From contig NC_133225.1 in the NCBI RefSeq assembly GCF_040436345.1, positions 24,668,540 through 24,732,539 of the forward strand: a stretch of 64,000 nucleotides of DNA, given 5' to 3'. The notes under the pieces were generated by a model. That model did no database searches. It saw only the letters and a program-made list of their open reading frames with translations, and was not told the origin of the DNA. Source of the DNA: Pagrus major (lineage: Eukaryota > Chordata > Actinopteri > Spariformes > Sparidae). Both the position numbers and the translations under genes were made by a program. This document shows, piece by piece, positions 12,601 to 25,790 of the stretch; position 1 is the stretch's first letter, and each line of letters begins with the position of its first letter.

Positions 12601-14865
12601 TCCCCACCAGAGAGCACAATTAAGAGGCGTGTCCCCTCAGAGTTGCCATAAGGCAAGAGTTGTTGTTGTTTGTGATATGTGGGGAGAAGAAATGAAAAGA
12701 AGTGTGTTGCTGCTCAGTGCGCTAACATTACGTCCCCATGTCCCCTTTATTATTTTCTTATTAAACCATCTCAGTTAGGTGAACCCAAGACACTCGGTTA
12801 AATTTGTGGCAGCAGTGTTTCTTTTTGAGACGAGGACGCTTTTAAACCTGGCACCTTTAATTAGCCTGTGAAAACCAGGTGAGTGCACGTTATACGAGCA
12901 CACAAAACAGTATCTGTGGACAGAAAATGTCCTCACGAGAGAGCATTTCGACTCGAGATCAAGCCTCCATAAATTCGTAAAACTGCTCGACACTAACTCG
13001 CCCGTGCTTGCTCATCAAACTGACTGAATTTGATGATTCAAAACCACAAATAAACCAAGAAAGATGGACAAATATACAACTTTATTTCACTGATTTAGGT
13101 GAAACTGGATCATATTTTATGGAGAAAATATTTTTTCTGGTTTTCCCTGTTTTCTTCTTCCTCCTCTGGCTGCTCTGCCTCAACACTCAGTGATTTACAG
13201 TTTCCTAATGGACAGATAGCGTTTCTTGTTGCTAAAGTAACCACTAACTGTAGCTGCCATTAGCTACTAAGCTCAGTTGGCCGTGCAGCTAGTGTCCCAG
13301 TTAGCCGATGCTACGCAGACTTGGAGCTCAGAGCAACAGGGGTGTGTTGGTCTTTACAGCCCCAGAGAACACGACAGGGCCGGGACCAAAAATGTAGCCT
13401 CTAAGACCGACGATGGCTCGTTTGACAACAGGAAATACAGCGCCTCTGACTCCGGTGAAGACCCAGCGGGTTCAGGCCGGGACAGGAGAGGAGCTACAGG
13501 GAGGTCGGGCATCAGTCAAGTCGACGCCTGCCTCTGGAGGCCTGAGTAGGATTCTACGGCGGGGAAGTCAAACCCAGCATGAACACCAGCTTGTACAGTA
13601 TTTCCTGTGGTCAAACTGGCCTCTGTTGGTCTCAGAGGCTGTGTTCAGTACACCAGTTCAAGAGACGACGCCTGAAATAAACATGACGAAGTCCAAAACA
13701 AAGACAACACAGGCTGGTAAATGTAAAAGAGGAAGATGGTGAATGAGTTCAGGGTGGAGGCTTGTGCACACAGCAGTGATTCAATCCTAATAAACCCACG
13801 ATACTACCTGTGAGAACATGCAGACTTTGTTTTTCACTGTGGTATACACTGGTGGGTCCAGCTTTCTCTTTCCTGCATTAAGTCACTGCAGTGAACTGAG
13901 TAACTCAGTCTTCAGGCGCTAAAATTAAACCCACTCGTAATAGAGCTAAAAATATGACGGCATGTATTTTATCAAGCAGCAGCACTCATGAGCACAAGTA
14001 GACTGAAATTTAATTCAGTGTTAATTTGATAAACTGTCCTCCTGTTCCAAGGTGTACACAAGGCGAGGAGGCATAAATTAGAAGTTTATATGAAAGAAGA
14101 AATATCGGGACAGGTATCAGAGTGTGCCACTGACCCGCCGACACCTCTAACTAAATTTACAGAGTCTATTTTTGAGGGGACAGCAGTAAGTCAAGCCTCA
14201 GGCTCCTGTTGCAGGAAGACAGTTTCCCCTGAGAGAGCTTAAAAAGTTATTAAAGGATTAACACTCATTTAAAGGACGAATCCAGCACAAGTGTATCCGA
14301 CATCTCCTCCTTTTATAGCACAAAAATTTGGTATGTTTTCTTTGACTTATTTCCCAAAACAATAAACAACCTGTCTAAAAAACGGCGAATTACAGTTAAG
14401 ACAGTTTTAATTTCTGTTTAATTTTACAAGAAGGCGCTAAAGTGGAAGTTCAACAAAAAGGCTCTACATCCTGACTCACTCCCTTCCCATGATTATTCCC
14501 AAACCAGTCAATAGATCTCACCCCTTCCCTGTGCCACTATCAAATCATTTATTTTCTCACGCCCAGATGTGGGAACACACTGAACGTGAAGGAGCAGCAG
14601 TAGCCCCATTCACACTGTCCTCTCAGTGCTGTCTGTGTGAAAGTTACAGATACTTAGAGGGGGGACAGTTTTGCATCGTCGATCTGATGGTGTTCACAGT
14701 CTGACAACTAAACAGATCCTTCACTCATCAAATAAAAAGAGAAATGTCCCACACTTCAAGCCACAAAGCAACATTACAGGACCAAACAACAGTAACGTAG
14801 TAACTGGTAGTGTCTTTGGCAACTTATGAGGAAAAAATACTGCAGTTATACGTGGAAAAGCCTCT

Positions 14866-14906
14866 GTCATCCTGTCTGTCATCCTGTCTGTCATCCTGTC
14901 TGTCCT
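14866..14906. repeat. 12-bp minisatellite, about 3.4 copies
   Basis: Tandem repeats of TCATCCTGTCTG, nearly perfect. Confidence 0.85.
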
Positions 14907-15744
14907 ACCGACTCTTCGTCACATTTCTGCCCGAAAAACAGTGTCTGTCCCCGGCAGCAGTGCCAGGCGGCTCCCGCAGTTGAATGCCGGTGATTATGTG
15001 ACGTGATTCAGAGCAAAAAACTTTAACTCACCATGTGTTTGTCGCCTTACACTATTGTGTTGTAGTTACGGTCTCTGGAAAAAAAATCGTCGCGACTTCA
15101 GTGATCTTTCCCCCAGAAAACAGCCTCCCTCCCCGCGAGTCAGAGAGTCAGACAGCGTCAGCTGTTTACTGATGGCGATTATGTAATTATGTAATTTAGA
15201 GCGAAAAACGTAACTTTGTCACTTTCCAGGATGTATGGTGGGTCAGGATCTCAATCAAACACATTATAACAGCATCCATATGATGATAAACAGTCAGCGA
15301 GTACATGTTTAGATTAACAGGTGGACACCGGGGGAAACACGTTGAAAAAAAAACACACTTGTGTCAACGTCATCATGTGTACCATCACGCCTCTTTTGGA
15401 TCCGCAGTGCCGGCGTGCTGTATGAACTGACACACTGGTGCGGCTTTACACCGGAGCTGCTTGGTTCTGTGTGAACAAACAAAGGCGGAGAAATGATGAC
15501 CCTTCGCTGCGACGATAATGCCGAGTCTCTGTGTGAAAAGGACTAGTGGCTCTATGTTTGTGAGCTCCTGCTCCTGGAAGATTGAACCCAAACTAAACAA
15601 AAGTTTATCATTTTCACTATCTGCACTCTTATTGTTTCAGTCACTACCCAGAGTTCATGACCAAAGGTGAGGACTGGGTTGCATGACTCAGCTGCCTCTT
15701 CAGAATCACAACTTGCTGTTGTCTGAACCAAACAAGCCAACTAT

Positions 15745-15815
15745 CATTATCAAAACATTGTGATTGTGATATGGCCAAATTGCAAATTCGCTAATATTTC
15801 GATTGATTGTTCAGC
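15745..15815. mobile_element. Terminal fragment of a hAT-like MITE
   Basis: The stretch reads through 'gatatggccaaattgcaa' and ends 'gattgttcagcccta'. This is the right-end pattern of TAGGGCT-type MITEs, of which an intact example with target duplications lies at 55974-56358. The left end was not located. Confidence 0.4.
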
Positions 15816-18269
15816 CCTACATGCACAGCTTCATTTTGACAAAACCTTCCAACATTAACACTCTTTTAGCTCCGTTTTTGGCCTCCACCAACTTCCTTAG
15901 GGAAAGATTTAGCCCTTTAGCTGCTAAATGCTCCGCTGTGTTCACCAGCTAGTCCTAGCCTAGTATAGGATAGAATAATATAATGATTATTATTTCACAT
16001 TTCTTTTCAGTTTTCTGTGGCTGTTTGTTTAGGTCGAGGGAAATAAAACACTTGGTTAGGTGAAGGAAAACACGATTTGATAACTTCTCTCTGTCTTTTT
16101 GCCCGAGTCACTAGGTTATGATATTACCAAAATGTGATTGTTCAGTTTCAGTTGTGGAGCATCACCAACACGACAATATCAGATCATGCAGTCGCTAACT
16201 GTGTCCCTCTGTTGTTTGGTGCCTTTCAGCTAACGCACAGTAAGTTTTTAGAACTTATTTCCACTGAAAAGAGCTGCCTGCTACAGCCAAAACAGGCCAA
16301 ACAACAAGAGTGAAACAAAATATTAAAATAAAAGCTATAAAGCTAAAAGCTATAAAGCTCCTGAGCCGGGCTGCAGGTTCATCGGATAATTCTCTCTAGT
16401 TTCATCACTACAAGTGTCCTCTTTCACATTGTTGTTGTACAAATTATAGATTAGCTGCTTTAAGTTTAGCCAACTAAACACTAGGTTAAGGTTAGGGGAA
16501 AACCCCAGTTATAACAATTCCAGCTACATAAGAAACAAGCCAACGTCAGATCCTTTAACAGAGTCAAAGCTCCTCAATCTGTCAGGTTAAATGTTCTCGA
16601 GGAGTCTCAAGTTAAGGCTGTGATTTCCTGCATTTCCCAGAATCCAATTCAGCAACCTCCAGGGAGGGGAAGTGACCACGTTTTACTCAGATGTTTTTGT
16701 CCCTTTTACGGCGGATTTCTCCCTGTATTATTGCTTTTACAATGTTCACTGTTTATAGTATGAATCACTTCATAATGTCCTGCTCTCAGGCTTCACTGCG
16801 GCCCAGAAACAGCTGATCTGGAGGTGACATTTTCTGCAGGAATGAAACACGATCAGCTGCAGAGACACGTCTGCCGAGTTCAGCCTCACTGTGACTGACT
16901 CAACATCCGAACAACCAATACCACAGATTAAAACTGTGAGATGATGCACAGTAATAACAGACAAGAGACCAGCCAGGGGAGGGGTTCAACACTTCTGACA
17001 ATAGAGGAGGTCGTAGAGTGGGGGGATTTCCATCCCATGTAACAGCCTCACCCACAAAACTGTCAGAGGGAAAAAAGAGTTTTCTTCTGGATCTGCTCTA
17101 GATCTCTATTCTTTAAGTAAATAAACTGTATTAATGGAGCAATTTTCAAAACAAAAAGGTGCTTTATTGGAAAAAGAAAGGAAGGAACCCAAAAGACAAA
17201 ATGAGTACACGAGAAAGCCAAGAAACAAAGTGACTTTTAAAAAATCTTCATTGATTCTGAGGCTTTTTCAATGTTGAGGAGCAACAAGCACAATCACAGA
17301 AACACAACACATCTGCTGGAAAGATCAATATCTGAGATTATAGATCACAAAAGATGTTTCTGATCAGACAATCACGACCAAAACACCAGTTTTAAGTTCG
17401 ATTTTAAAAAGTATAAAATAATCTTTAGTTAGGTGAGTGTGAAAAGAATAGTGAAAATATTATATGTAATATCTTTGAGTGAATTAAAGTCTCAAAAATA
17501 GAAACTGTAATGTGACACGTGATCAAAAAGAGGTTGCATTATCAGTTATAGAAGTGACAAAGTCTTGGAGTCACTTTATAGGTCTATAAAAAGCCTTAAT
17601 AGACGAGGTTTACATCCTGATTTATTTTAAAAATAGACATTTTAAGTCTTAATTGAGGTGTTAATAGATTTTTGCAACATTCATCAAAGTTTAAAACACT
17701 ATAAAGCACCGGACAACACAGTGTAAGACACAAACAGTCCTGCAAATATTACAAAATCTGTTCACCTCTGCATCAAAAACACAATAATTGAAAAGTAAAT
17801 GTGTTTTTTGCAGAGACAATAACATCAGTTGTGATCAATAATTCACCACAACACCTTGACACAGCTGAAGCACATGCAGTGTGAATCGTTTTGTCGTTTG
17901 TTCACAGAGTCGAAAAGTCAGGCATTAATCAGCTCATCAATATCAGCATCATGTGTGTTAATCGATCCCTCATGCTGTTTCTTACCTTCTGGCTTCTGTC
18001 CGTCCAGTCACACTGGGACTTGTCATGACTTTCGGAGAAGGTAGGAAAAGTTTGGGAGGAGAAGAAAAAAAAAAACCTCCTATCCTCTGACGGCTGTCAA
18101 GTTACATACCGTTTAATGGAAGGTTTCCGGTTTTGGATTTCAAAACAAAAGGTCAGGACAGGTAGCGATGTTTTTTGTTTCATTTTGTGTTTGTTTGTTT
18201 CTTCCATTATTCTTTTAAATATTCTTTCAAATTTCTTGTGTAATGCATGCATGTATTTAAATAAATATA

Positions 18270-18317
<48 letters not shown>
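18270..18317. repeat. (TAA)n microsatellite
   Basis: About 16 AAT/TAA units. They are followed by an AT-rich repeat tail to about 18560 ('acaaagtgctttgacaaac'). Confidence 0.95.
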
Positions 18318-18320
<3 letters not shown>

Positions 18321-20059
18321 TTATTTTATAACCTTTAAAAACAGAATTTACAAAGTGCTTTGACAAACAAGCAAAAGCAGGAAACTCTGGAAGACAATAT
18401 TACAGAATAAACACTCTGCAGTCAAGCCAGACACAAGGAAGCCTCGTCTAAGGTGAATTAAAACAAGAAGACAGAACAGAAAATGTAACAACACAAACAG
18501 ACAATATGAGTCATTACAAGTAAAAGGAATAAAAGCCATAAAACAGGCAAAATCACAGATAAAGAAAAAGAGATGAAAAGTAATGCAAAAATAGAGGTAA
18601 ATAAAATAATAAAATATAAAAATATAAATAAATCTGAATAAAGAAATATATGTTAAAAAAAAAACATCATAACAGGCTGCGTTTTAGCATTTCTTGGACC
18701 AATATATTTTGTCATATGTTATACTATGTTTATTATATATTGTCCAATACTCATACTATGCTATGGATAAAGCAGTACAACATTTTACTGTGTGTCGTAT
18801 TTTATGTCACATGCTAAATTATGTATGTTAATATGTTTCTATTATATACTATCTATTATATTATATTTCTATTATATTTATCTATATATAAATACACACA
18901 TACACACTAAACATCATTACTTAATCATATTATATTATTCTGGTGCACACCTTTTACATATATTAAACTTGTTGACTAATAGAAAATAAAGCCTAATCAC
19001 AAAATGAATTAGGATGTACATAATTTGAAGTACATTTTCAGTACATAAAGTAGTTCAAATTAGCGCCACCTATACCATTCACAACATTAAAGTACAATGT
19101 ACACATGAAAGCATCCTAATGAGCGTGGTAATCATCACATTTTTAATAATTAAATCATTAATCTGAAATGTGCCATTGCTCTTAATGAATACTTTTACTT
19201 TTGGTGCTTTACGTTGTTAAAAATGTACTTTTAGTTACTTTAAAGTAATATTACATTTAAATGCATGTTTTTCGCTACACTGTGGTATTGCTACTTTTAC
19301 TCAAAATTATTGATTTACAATCATGCTAAGGTTTTAAAGGAAAAGAGCCAATTTTATTCTGCAAGCTCTGTTGATGTATTTTAATTATTATTTGTCTACA
19401 TAAAAATGTTTTCAATATGACCTTTCAGTAAAAAATATGAGTTCTTCCTCAAGGCTGATCTTTCAGCAAAGCCATTGTGTACTTTTATTTTGAAGGCATA
19501 ACAATGTCTCTTCCTGTCACTTCCTGTGTTTTTGACGCAGCTTGCGTCGATCGCTGCTAGAAGGAATCAATGACAGACAGCTGGATCCTCCAATGAGGAG
19601 CGAGATCCCAAGCCTCTGGGCAGTGACGACAGAGGGGCGTGGTTTGTTTGTCAGTTTGCTCAAGTGGCGCCAAAGTGGCAACAAGAGGCGTCGTTATGTT
19701 CAGGACCCACCAAACATTACAGCGTTTGTCCGCAAGTAATGTCAGAATAACTCACTGACTCTTCAGCACATCTATCTGCCTGAAGCAGAGGCCATGTTCT
19801 CTTCCGTTTCAGCTCGTAGTTCAGAGTCTGAACACCAGCCTGTTGTCAAAGCACAGCAACGAGAAGAAACCTTTGGCTGTGTTTTATATTTAATGGCAGG
19901 TCGCTCCCACCTGAAGACAAAACATATACGTGTTAATATGGAGATGAACGCCTTGAGAGAGCCTCATAAACTGCATTACCAGCCACCCAGCAGCTGAGGA
20001 CGCTGTTGTCTTTCAGGTTGAAGACCGTGACATGAGTTTATTTCAGGTTGTGGAAGACG

Positions 20060-20624
20060 TCCCCCTCTTCCTCCTTCTCCTTCTCCTCCTCCTCCTTCTT
20101 CTTCCTCTCTTTCTTCTTCTCCTTCTTCCTCTCCTTCTTCTTCTTCTTCTTCTTCTTCTTCTTCTTCTTCCTCTCCTTCTTCTTCTTCTTCTTCTCCCCT
20201 TCCTTCTTCTTCCTCTCCTTCTTCTTCTTCTTCTTCTTCTCCCCCTCCTTCTTCTTCCTCTCTTTCTTCTTCTTCTTCTTCTCCCCTTCCTTCTTCTTCT
20301 TCTCCTTCTTCCTCTCCTTCTTCTTCTTCTTCTCCCCCTCCTTCTTCTTCCTCTCTTTCTTCTTCTCCTTCTTCCTCTCCTTCTTCTTCTTCTTCCTCTC
20401 CTTCTTCTTCTTCTTCTTCTCCCCTTCCTTCTTCTTCTTCTCCTTCTTCCTCTCCTTCTTCTTCTTCTTCTTCTTCTTCTTCTTCTTCTCCCCCTCCTTC
20501 TTCTTCCTCTCTTTCTTCTTCTCCTTCTTCCTCTCCTTCTTCTTCTTCTTCTCCTCCTCCTTCTTCTTCCTCTCTTTCTTCTTCTTCTCCTTCCTCTCTT
20601 TCTTCTTCTTCTTCCTCTTCTTCT
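20060..20624. repeat. 565-base uninterrupted homopyrimidine (TTC/CCT) tract
   Basis: Every base on the + strand from 20060 to 20624 is C or T. It is built from TTC triplets with CTCC and CCCC interruptions. A higher-order pattern (a CCCCCTCC block followed by TTCTTCTTCCTCTCTTTC) recurs near 20241, 20334 and 20490. Translations in all frames are poly-Leu, poly-Phe, poly-Glu or poly-Arg and are not genes. Confidence 0.98.
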
Positions 20625-22156
20625 AAGTAGTAGTATTTGTAAAGAAACATCCCCGACATAGAAAGGAATGCAACATTTTAAACCAAAACAAAGAAAATGT
20701 TGATGAAAAATATGATAAAGAGATCTCCTCACAGGTGTGGACAGATGTTCATTACTCCAACTCAACAGTCACAGTGTCATTCAACCAATTATAAATCACA
20801 TTATCACTTTCTGGTCATTCAGTTGGTCTTTCTGTCTTCCCTCACTTTCTTTTCAGATGTTGTATGCGTAGTCTGATCTCAAAACAATGACTAAACACTA
20901 ACTGTGTCACGGCCGCGGTGCTGATCATCTGGTTTGTATCTGTTGCTCGGGGAAACAACATAAACTATCAGAGAAACAGGGACATTTTTATTTTATGTAG
21001 TATTAGTTTCCATTTCCTCCAGCTGAAGACTCACATGCAGGATTTATTTGGTCTGTATTTGTCTTGTGTTTTCTATAAGATGGGGTTGGGAGAACATGAT
21101 TTTCAAGAAAGAAAAAAATATATCTTATTTTTTTCTTTTTGAAGAATGTTGTTAATATTTTTATAGCCTATTTTTAACATGTATACCTCTGCTTGGCGTG
21201 TTTTGAGCATTTTGACCTGTTATCATATGGCAAAATTAAACTCTAGCTAGTAAGTCACCCTTGAGATTTGTTTTTGTATGTGGGTGTCAAACAAACTAAC
21301 TTACTAAGGGATTATACCACATGACTAGAGCGAACTCCATCAACTGAAACTCCATCTAGTAAGGAACCCCATGAGATGTGGTTGAAAGCTGGCAAAAAAG
21401 CTAGTAAGCAGACCTTGAGTTACAGTTTCTTCCCCTCAAACAGGTATAAAGGTGTTATATCACCACCTGTTATCATATGACTGAAGCAAACTGTATGCTG
21501 TTTTAAGATTGAAAGCTTCAGAAAAAGCCAGTAAGTGAACCTCGAGTTAAGGTTTTTTGTTGAACAAAGATGGATCTTGTTTCAACCGTGTCTCTGTTCT
21601 TCCCCTGGTTAAAGTTTGTTTTCACTGCCACAAAAGTAAAATTTCTTAAACTCATGAGCTGGATTTCTGTGGATTTTTACAGATTTAAGTTTAAAAAAAA
21701 GTAAATAAAAACATGAAATGAAATCCTTGCAGCACCTGAAGGAAACAATGTGAATCTAACTAATGAAAACAGCAGCAGTGCTTACAACTTACAACAACTT
21801 TATTTCTATCTTGCTGCTACAAAGAAAGAAATGTGATACTCAAGTGTGCAGGCGTTTTACTCTGTCAGGAAGGAAAGCTCGGCTCTCTGGTGACCAGAGG
21901 GAACAATGCAGGGATTGGCAGGTCGCCGTGACCGACAGAAACAACAAGAACACCTTAGAAATGGATTAAAATGGTCAACATGACACTGTCAAAACACTGC
22001 GAACGGACCGCAGCACAGGCCAGAAGAGGATGAGGTCAACAGTTTAAACCTCTCTGGGGTCACCCTGGAGAAACAGATACTTATCAATACCAAATATGTG
22101 ACCTCTGTGGTCGTTTGGAAAGACCTTAAAATTGACTCCCTTAGCAATTCCTTTCA

Positions 22157-23225
22157 AAGGGTGGAATGTAACTAAGTACATTTACTCAAGTACTGTCCTT
22201 ATGTACAATTTTGAGGTACTTTACTTGAGTATTTCCATTGTCTGCTACTTTCATCCCACTACATTTTGGAGGAAAATATTGTATATTTACACCAGTACAT
22301 CTATGTGATAATTATATTTATTTATTTATTTAATCGACAATCAGATTAAGAAAACACAAATATAATAATCAGAAAAATGCACAATATTGACTCTGATATA
22401 TAATATTATATATAATTATAGCATAAACAGTCGACCTGTAGTAAAGACTATATATGTAAATATATGTGTAATTTACTATTACTTGTACTTTTGATACTTA
22501 AATACATTTAACCAGTGTTGTGAAAAGTATCCAAAAGTCATACTTGAGCAAAAGTAAAGATATCGTGTTAAAATATTACTTTGGTAAAAGTGAAAGTCAC
22601 CCAGTACCTCAGGGAAAAGTTTTAAAGTATCTCATATTACAGAACTTAAGTATCAAAATGGCAAGTTTGAGTAAATCATACATATATTTACACGTATGTT
22701 TATACTGTAAACTTTGGGTCAACATTCATAATTTTTCTAATTATTGCAGTCAGTGTTTTATTTTTCATTTTATGCGATTGACAAAGAAACAAATATATTT
22801 AAAAAACAACTACTTTGGCTCTGATGCAGCATGTAATCTGCAAGGTAACAAAGTAATCAAATAAATGTAATGGAGTAAAAAGTACAATATTTGCCTCCAA
22901 AATGTAGTGCGATGGAAGTATAAAGTAGAAGACAATGAAAATACTCAAGCAAAGTACATGTACCTCAAAATTCTACTTAAGCACAGTACTTGAGTAAATA
23001 TACTTAGTTACATTAAATCACTGCATTTAACATCAGATGCTTTAAGAGTTTAACTGAAGTACAATTCATACGGGTGACACAATATCTTTACTTTTAATCA
23101 AGATGTAGTGTCATCTTTTTACTCAAAGAAGACATTTTGTAGTATTAGTACTTTACATTAGCATTACTTGAGTATTTCCATTTTATGCTACTACTTCCAC
23201 TTTATAACTGGGAGAAAAAGTACCT
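22157..23225. repeat. Older 'TACTTGAGTA'-rich repeat split by a MITE insertion
   Basis: The left part (22157-22512) begins 'gtggaatgtaactaagtac' and runs to 'cttaaatacatttaac'. The right part resumes after the inserted element as 'atcagatgctttaag...' and continues to about 23225 ('cttgagtatttccatttt'). The two parts read as one element interrupted at 22512/23024. The family is common in teleosts; boundaries are approximate. Confidence 0.65.
22513..23023. mobile_element. hAT-type MITE, 511 bp, with perfect 8-bp target duplication
   Basis: The element begins CAGTGTTG and ends in CACTG. It is flanked by identical octamers CATTTAAC at 22505-22512 and 23024-23031. The 8-bp duplication and the CAGTG/CACTG ends indicate hAT transposition. 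It has no coding capacity and is therefore non-autonomous. Confidence 0.85.
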
Positions 23226-24163
23226 AGTATAAAAACTAAAAGTTCTCATTATGCATAATGTATATTATATAACTGAATTTTAATGATCAACCCATGAATA
23301 GCTGTTTCCCTCCCACTAAAAATAGCCTGACCCTGATGTAGGTGGAGCAGTCAGTTTATATACGGACAGTTTCCTGATGGAGCGTACAGATGGAGGAAGA
23401 CGGATGCGTTGAGACATTTTATAGCTTCTCTTTCCTCCAGGTCGGTCTGACCTCTCGTCCACTGTGTCACACTCACTCAGTGAAGTAGATCAGACCCAAG
23501 AGACATGAACACACCCTCATCCTCCCAACCCTGTTTGACTGCTGTCAGCTAAACTCCACTGCAACTGATTTTTATTTTTTTTAATTATTCTCTAAGAACA
23601 AATATAGGTTTTTATTAATCAAGAATAATTTACTGAACAAAGTTCAGAAGAACTTAGGTGATATAAAGGTAAAGTGTCCCTTCATTTAGTAGTTTCACCT
23701 ATTTTTGTGAAGAATTAGGGGGCAACAACTGCCTTTGTCGTGCAAATCTTGTATTGCATAATGAATTTTTATCTTTTCTACTTATCATTTAGGAAAGAAA
23801 ATGTATCTCACTCAAAGTCCTTTTGACATGACCCTGACCCTGACCTAAAGTTATTGTTCTTCACTGTTGCATCACAGCTCAGACACAAACATTAATCAGC
23901 TGTTGTCAGTCCTATAAGACCGACACCGTGTACTGACTCCTCTTATCACATTATAAACGTTGGTGGCAATAAACATCATCATTTCTCCTCTGAATGCACC
24001 GAGAGAGCGAACCCGAACACCCAAAGAAAATAGGGTGCCATGTTGGAGAATGTATCGCTCAGACTGAGTCATTATTTCCATGAGCAAGATGGTTTTTATT
24101 CATGAGTGAAACACTGACAAAGCCAGGAAATAATCATTCGTGCTCACTCCACATGTATGTAAG

Positions 24164-24335
24164 TAGTGGTGGAATGTAAAAAAGTACATTTACTCAAGTA
24201 TATTTCAGTCATTTTAGGTACTTGTACTCAATTTGAGTCTTACCGTGTTATACATAACATACTTTGTACTTTTTCCCCCCACTACATTTGTAGTACGTTC
24301 ACAGCTTTTCACAGCTGCATAGTGGAAAAAGTAGT
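24164..24335. repeat. Fragment of the same TACTTGAGTA repeat family
   Basis: It begins 'tagtggtggaatgtaa', corresponding to a hAT MITE end. It continues with 'tacatttactcaagtat' and 'ttttccccccactacattt'. It borders the hairpin at 24340-24559, with which it may form one composite element. Confidence 0.6.
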
Positions 24336-24339
24336 GTAG

Positions 24340-24559
24340 GCTCCAGAGGAAGCTGCATGTAATCTGATGAATTGCCTCCAGTTATGTCACTCAGTAGCTT
24401 GGTTGCATTGTGGGTAATGTAGGCACAATGAGTCGAAAAGTGTTTTTAGACCAGTGGACTGCTCACAATCTGGTGCTTACATTACCCACAATGCAACTTA
24501 GCCACTGAGTGACATCGCTGGAGGCAATTCATTAGATTACATGCAGCTTCCTCTGCAGC
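24340..24559. repeat. Long inverted repeat: 87-bp arms, 46-bp loop
   Basis: Left arm 24340-24426 and right arm 24473-24559 match as reverse complements at 79 of 87 positions by hand alignment, with no gaps. Both contain the GCATTGTGGGTAATGTA motif or its complement. It could be a fold-back element or the core of a MITE. Confidence 0.88.
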
Positions 24560-25639
24560 AAGAGAACTTAATAGCTTATACTACTTCTTTTTTTAGCTGT
24601 TGTTGCTACAGTTTATATTATATTATATCAAGTTACCAAGAAATCAAGCATACTTACATCGTACAATCACAAATAATGGCAGGTTGGATCATTCTGTCCT
24701 CAAGAGCATAACAATTCCTGTATCTATCTACTCCATCTTGTATTTTATCAAATCATGTTTTATTACTTCTGCAGTCAAAAAAACTCATAAAGTAGTGATT
24801 CCTCCATGGTTTGATCATTTTGGGTGTTAGTTTTTATATTACTCATACAACACAGGTGAAAGTAACGCACCCTGATCTTTAGACTAAACCAAGACAAACA
24901 GTTCTTTGTTGTTGTTTTGGAAAGAACACGGTCCGTGCCCCTCTAATATTTACAGTTCTATCTGCTCACAGGTTACTTTTTACTTTTAACCTCAGCCGTG
25001 ATCTCAAGTTCACGTCAGGTCACTTCTACTGTTGTTTTCACTGTGAACATTAGCTGAACCGCTCTTCATTGTAACCTTATATAAACCTTTGTACACTGTG
25101 AATGACCGAGCACGGACAAACAGATTTAGAGGCCAGCAGCTCTTTATCATAACAAAAACCCATAAAGTAATTTCCCCACTGAGCAGCGAGTGGTACTGAC
25201 AGGATGGAGATAGGAGGATACCTGTCCGACAGCTCTGAGTGAGTATGAATCAAAGTCCAGAGGTGCTGGCAGCAAAACATGTTTTCTTTTCACTGGGCCT
25301 CAAGGAGAGTGCAGGCTTGACCAAACAGGAAGAAGTCATAAACACATTTGAATCAGTTTCAAGGTCTATGAGGAGGGAAACATGCTCCTGGTGTGGCTTC
25401 AGAAAAACAAGTTTAAGTAGTCATTAAATGCATCTAATGACGACTTTCATTAACGATTGATGTTTTTATGAACCTACTAATCATTTACTGTAGTGTTTAT
25501 AAGTATCGCAAGGTGACGCTTTGAATTGTAATTGTTTTTGTTCCACAACACAAAGTTATTAGTTTTAAATTCATATGTAAACTTCAAGTTCCTCATTAGA
25601 TAAACTCAATCAAATGAGGAGAGTGAGCCAGACTTTATG

Positions 25640-25790
25640 GAGGAATAAACATCCAGGAGTCACATTAAATTCTGCTCTGATCCGGAGCCATTTACTGACG
25701 GGAGGAGAGCTCAGAGGCTACTTCTATATTTTTGGGATTAAAAAGTGGATTTATCTTCACTCCTGTTTATCAACCTGACAGTGCAAATTG
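25640..25790 (+). repeat. Dispersed repeat family R2, copy 1
   Basis: It shares extended similarity in direct orientation with 34390-34510, including 'ggaataaac', 'attctgctctgatcc' and 'actcctgtttatcaacctg'. The family is not identified. Confidence 0.65.

Larger units (their letters stand above)
9483..20058. other. Gene-poor stretch with degenerate repeats
   Basis: No gene was recognised. Contents seen are a repeat-like low-complexity block at about 9800-10120 ('ggtaacactttat...' type), an inverted fragment of a four-copy family at 12060-12520, a possible hAT terminus at 12518-12600, a 12-bp minisatellite at 14866-14906, a hAT-like end at 15745-15815, a (TAA)n tract at 18270-18317 with a repeat tail to about 18560, and AT-rich DNA at 18600-19000. 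Confidence 0.55.

Noticed and set aside
13277..13742. Overlapping 90- and 109-codon frames
   Set aside because: They have no family resemblance and lie downstream of a probable transposon end. Composition suggests repeat-derived or random sequence.
19976..20765. Open frames of 192-240 codons across the C/T tract (poly-Glu, poly-Arg, poly-Leu, poly-Phe)
   Set aside because: They exist only because a triplet-based homopyrimidine repeat has no stops in most frames. There is no non-repeat domain and several frames overlap on both strands.
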